From JBEKDJ01 sp050014415 (lineage in GTDB: Bacteria > Desulfobacterota > BSN033 > UBA1163), in assembly GCA_050014415.1 (NCBI GenBank), contig JBEKDJ010000117.1, forward strand, positions 1 through 13,155: a stretch of DNA of 13,155 bases, written 5' to 3'. Under the pieces are notes generated by a model. It saw only the letters and a list, made by a program, of their open reading frames with translations, had not been told where the DNA came from and did no database searches. Below, in pieces: positions 11,131 through 13,155 of the stretch. Position 1 is the first letter of the stretch. Each line of letters begins with the position of its first letter. A program made the translations under genes and the position numbers.

Positions 11131-13043
11131 TCATGCATGAAATGAACCAGCACAGCAGGAAATATAGAGTCCTTCTCATCGGCGTCGGAGATAACACTGA
11201 AGCAAAAAAGGAGTTGTTTTGCAAGAACCTTTCGGAGAAGTACGGCATTTCCTTGCCCCTCTTAAAGGAGATTGTTGACCGGTGCCCCATTGTCCTCAAG
11301 AAGAACCTTTCACAAGAAAAAGCAGTGGCATTAGCAAAGACGTTGCAATCTTTTGGCGCGATGGCTTCGGTTGAAGAAAAGAGAGATTTCCCCGCTATCT
11401 TTCTTGAATTTCAGGAAATAGAACCGTGTCGATTGGCATTAGAGTCATCTTCTCTTCGGAAGGCGGAAAATGGAGCGTGGAGCGTGACCGGAAGGGTAAA
11501 GAACATCTCTGACGAAAACCTAAGCGATACGTGGGCCTTGGTTCAACTTTTCGATGATGTTGAACTACTCACATTCGATGAAGTTTCCATTCCTATCAAC
11601 CCTCTGCCTCCTGGGGCGGCCTCTCCGTTTAGGTTGGTTTTTGAAGGAAATCTTCCCATCCAAAGGATCTCCATTGCATTCAAGAATTCCTCGGGACACC
11701 CACTTTCAGCCACGGATAGAAGAAAAAAGAGGGAATGGGTGGAGGTGGAGGTAGGTGACAGGAATCTGGCTTTTCCTTCTTCGTCATTTCTCACATCAGA
11801 AGATGAAGGGGAACCACGATCGATCGAAATTGCCGAAACGCCGGAAGAGGTTTCGATGGAGAACCATTCGAATATTCAAAGGGAAAACGATTTCCCCTCT
11901 GCACAAACTCTTCCTCTCACAATGGAAGGGAGTTCGCAGGAAACGATATCAGAGCCCGAGGAGAGAGGTGGACAGTCGACCTTGAGAATAGGGCAGGAAG
12001 CAGATGGTCACAGGGAGGAGCCCGGCGAGACACTCGGACAAACTGAACCCCCTCAACCCCCGGCCTTCTCCCCATTGGAAGAGGGAAAGGAGGAGAGAGT
12101 TCCTTTTTCTGAGCCGGAATCCCACACTGACCAACCGCAAAACATCTCCGATGAGACCCCTTCGGATGCTCCTGGACGTGAAGCGGCGACTCCATCAATG
12201 GAAGGGGAAGGAATTCCGCCGGGAGAGAATGGGAAAGGGGAGAAAGAGCTTCCCATCCCCTGGATCGAGGAGTTCAGGAGTTCGATCGAGACCTATTACG
12301 AAAAACCTCGTGGTATTTTTTTTACATGGTTTAAGACCCAGCGAAAGGGAGATGGATTTTCCGATTCCTTCCATTGCCTTTTGACGATATTGCTTCATGC
12401 TCGTTTCGATCAGATGAGTCATTCAGAGAAAGCACTGGAGAATACCCAAAGAGTGTTCAAAATCGGCATTCGACCGGATCTTGAGCTTGAACAAATCCCT
12501 CCTCTCGAGGGCACAGAATTCTTCTCGGCTGAGAATTGGAGAGTCCTATTCCATCGGGCCATTCCTAAGCTCCAGCAGGCCACAAACAACATCCTCGAGA
12601 AAGGACAATGGGATGCCTTAGATTTGGAACGGTTGATTCAAGTCATTCCTCACATGAGTGACAAGAACAGCCGGATGGCAGTGAGATGGATTGATGAATT
12701 AATTCCAGAGACGGTGGCGATCGATTTTTCGAATACGCGAGTCTCCGTGGAAGAGAGTCTTTACAGGGTAGCCTGTCGACTAGGGGTGGTCGATCCGAAT
12801 GGCGAAGTCTATCAAGGAGAGGATTCAATAAGCGATCTCAAGATTCAATCTTTTGCAAAAGCTGTTTTTCCTAAGAATCCTTTGAGGATCGAGGAACCAA
12901 TGACTTGGGTAGGGAGGAAGGAGGAAGGGGGCCATTGTTTTCCGACTCAGCCACGTTGTAACGGATGCCTCTTTGAAACTTTCTGCCCGAGGCTTCATCC
13001 TGAATTGAATCCTTCAGAAATAGGGCTGAAACGCAACAATTAG
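11127..13043 (+). CDS. Fusion: L7/L12-like, FxLYD-like, linker and endonuclease III-like FeS domain
   Basis: The product (638 residues) has four parts. Residues 13-85 resemble the ribosomal L7/L12 C-terminal fold (LLKEIVDRCP, then VLKKNLSQEKAVALAKTLQ and FGA). Residues 100-192 look like an FxLYD/DUF3426 beta-sandwich (VTGRVKNISDE, LPPGAASPF). Residues 215-375 are an acidic, Pro/Glu/Ser-rich disordered linker. Residues 378-625 align with endonuclease III: K513 (in IPHMSDK) and D533 (in AIDFSNTRV) fall where catalytic Lys120 and Asp138 of E. coli Nth lie, and C604, C611, C614 and C620 form the exact CX6CX2CX5C iron-sulfur motif. The helix-hairpin-helix glycines (LPGVGRK in Nth) are lost. No signal peptide or membrane segment is seen. 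The start may be 11127 (ATGA overlap) or ATG 11133 (AAGGA five bases upstream). DNA repair is possible but unproven. Confidence 0.8.
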   Translation: MIMHEMNQHSRKYRVLLIGVGDNTEAKKELFCKNLSEKYGISLPLLKEIVDRCPIVLKKNLSQEKAVALAKTLQSFGAMASVEEKRDFPAIFLEFQEIEPCRLALESSSLRKAENGAWSVTGRVKNISDENLSDTWALVQLFDDVELLTFDEVSIPINPLPPGAASPFRLVFEGNLPIQRISIAFKNSSGHPLSATDRRKKREWVEVEVGDRNLAFPSSSFLTSEDEGEPRSIEIAETPEEVSMENHSNIQRENDFPSAQTLPLTMEGSSQETISEPEERGGQSTLRIGQEADGHREEPGETLGQTEPPQPPAFSPLEEGKEERVPFSEPESHTDQPQNISDETPSDAPGREAATPSMEGEGIPPGENGKGEKELPIPWIEEFRSSIETYYEKPRGIFFTWFKTQRKGDGFSDSFHCLLTILLHARFDQMSHSEKALENTQRVFKIGIRPDLELEQIPPLEGTEFFSAENWRVLFHRAIPKLQQATNNILEKGQWDALDLERLIQVIPHMSDKNSRMAVRWIDELIPETVAIDFSNTRVSVEESLYRVACRLGVVDPNGEVYQGEDSISDLKIQSFAKAVFPKNPLRIEEPMTWVGRKEEGGHCFPTQPRCNGCLFETFCPRLHPELNPSEIGLKRNN

Positions 13044-13155
13044 AAATCTCATCATTAGAACCCTTGGGGAAGAAGATTAGGCGGGAACGGTTCTCTATCC
13101 GGTTCGACCTGATCTCAACACAAGCAGGGCATGAGTGGTGTGGGAAGCGGGGTGA

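Noticed and set aside
13131..13155. Start of a further gene at the window's end
   Set aside because: An ATG opens a frame to the edge, but only eight codons are visible and the upstream AGG is too close to act as a Shine-Dalgarno.

Overview
The window looks like a chromosomal segment of moderate GC from a bacterium of the former Deltaproteobacteria (Desulfobacterota and relatives). This is inferred from gene content, not from a marker tree: a DUF4416 gene directly before yicC-gmk-rpoZ, a DUF4124 envelope protein with a signal peptide, a stand-alone PilZ protein and a consensus sigma-54 promoter. All supported genes are on the plus strand. I see no tRNA, rRNA, CRISPR array or intact insertion sequence.

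Region 1 (1-2324) is a tightly packed housekeeping operon: DUF4416, yicC (RNase-like stress protein), gmk (guanylate kinase) and rpoZ (RNA polymerase omega). Adjacent genes overlap or nearly touch, and rpoZ starts inside gmk. Region 2 (2325-3950) is a gap of about 220 bases with a possible hairpin, then an HD-domain phosphohydrolase of the SAMHD1/COG1078 type, in the place where spoT follows rpoZ in some other bacteria. Region 3 (3951-4681) is about 730 bases without a convincing gene.

Region 4 (4682-8503) is a compact three-gene unit: a MoxR-type AAA+ ATPase with a cysteine-rich insert, a protein with a GXGXG beta-helix like those of glutamate synthase and formylmethanofuran dehydrogenase subunit C, and a VWA (MIDAS) protein with a metallopeptidase-like N-terminus. 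ATPase plus VWA pairs commonly act as chaperones that remodel or metallate a partner. The GXGXG protein between them is an unusual third member and may be the partner. This is the best candidate for an undescribed system.

Region 5 (8690-9715) holds a class I methyltransferase that ends at an in-frame amber codon with recognisable family sequence continuing beyond it. An AT-rich stretch follows, with several dyads, two abutting long RNA hairpins whose loops carry very strong Shine-Dalgarno-like sequence, two tiny ORFs and a sigma-54 promoter. Region 6 (9716-10252) is a DUF4124 periplasmic protein with a coiled coil.

Region 7 (10550-13043) is a translationally coupled cassette: a c-di-GMP-binding PilZ protein, an unrecognised 56-residue protein, and a 638-residue fusion with an L7/L12-like domain, an FxLYD/DUF3426-like beta domain, a long disordered linker and a divergent endonuclease III domain. 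That domain keeps the four FeS-cluster cysteines and the apparent catalytic Lys and Asp, but has lost the glycines of the helix-hairpin-helix.
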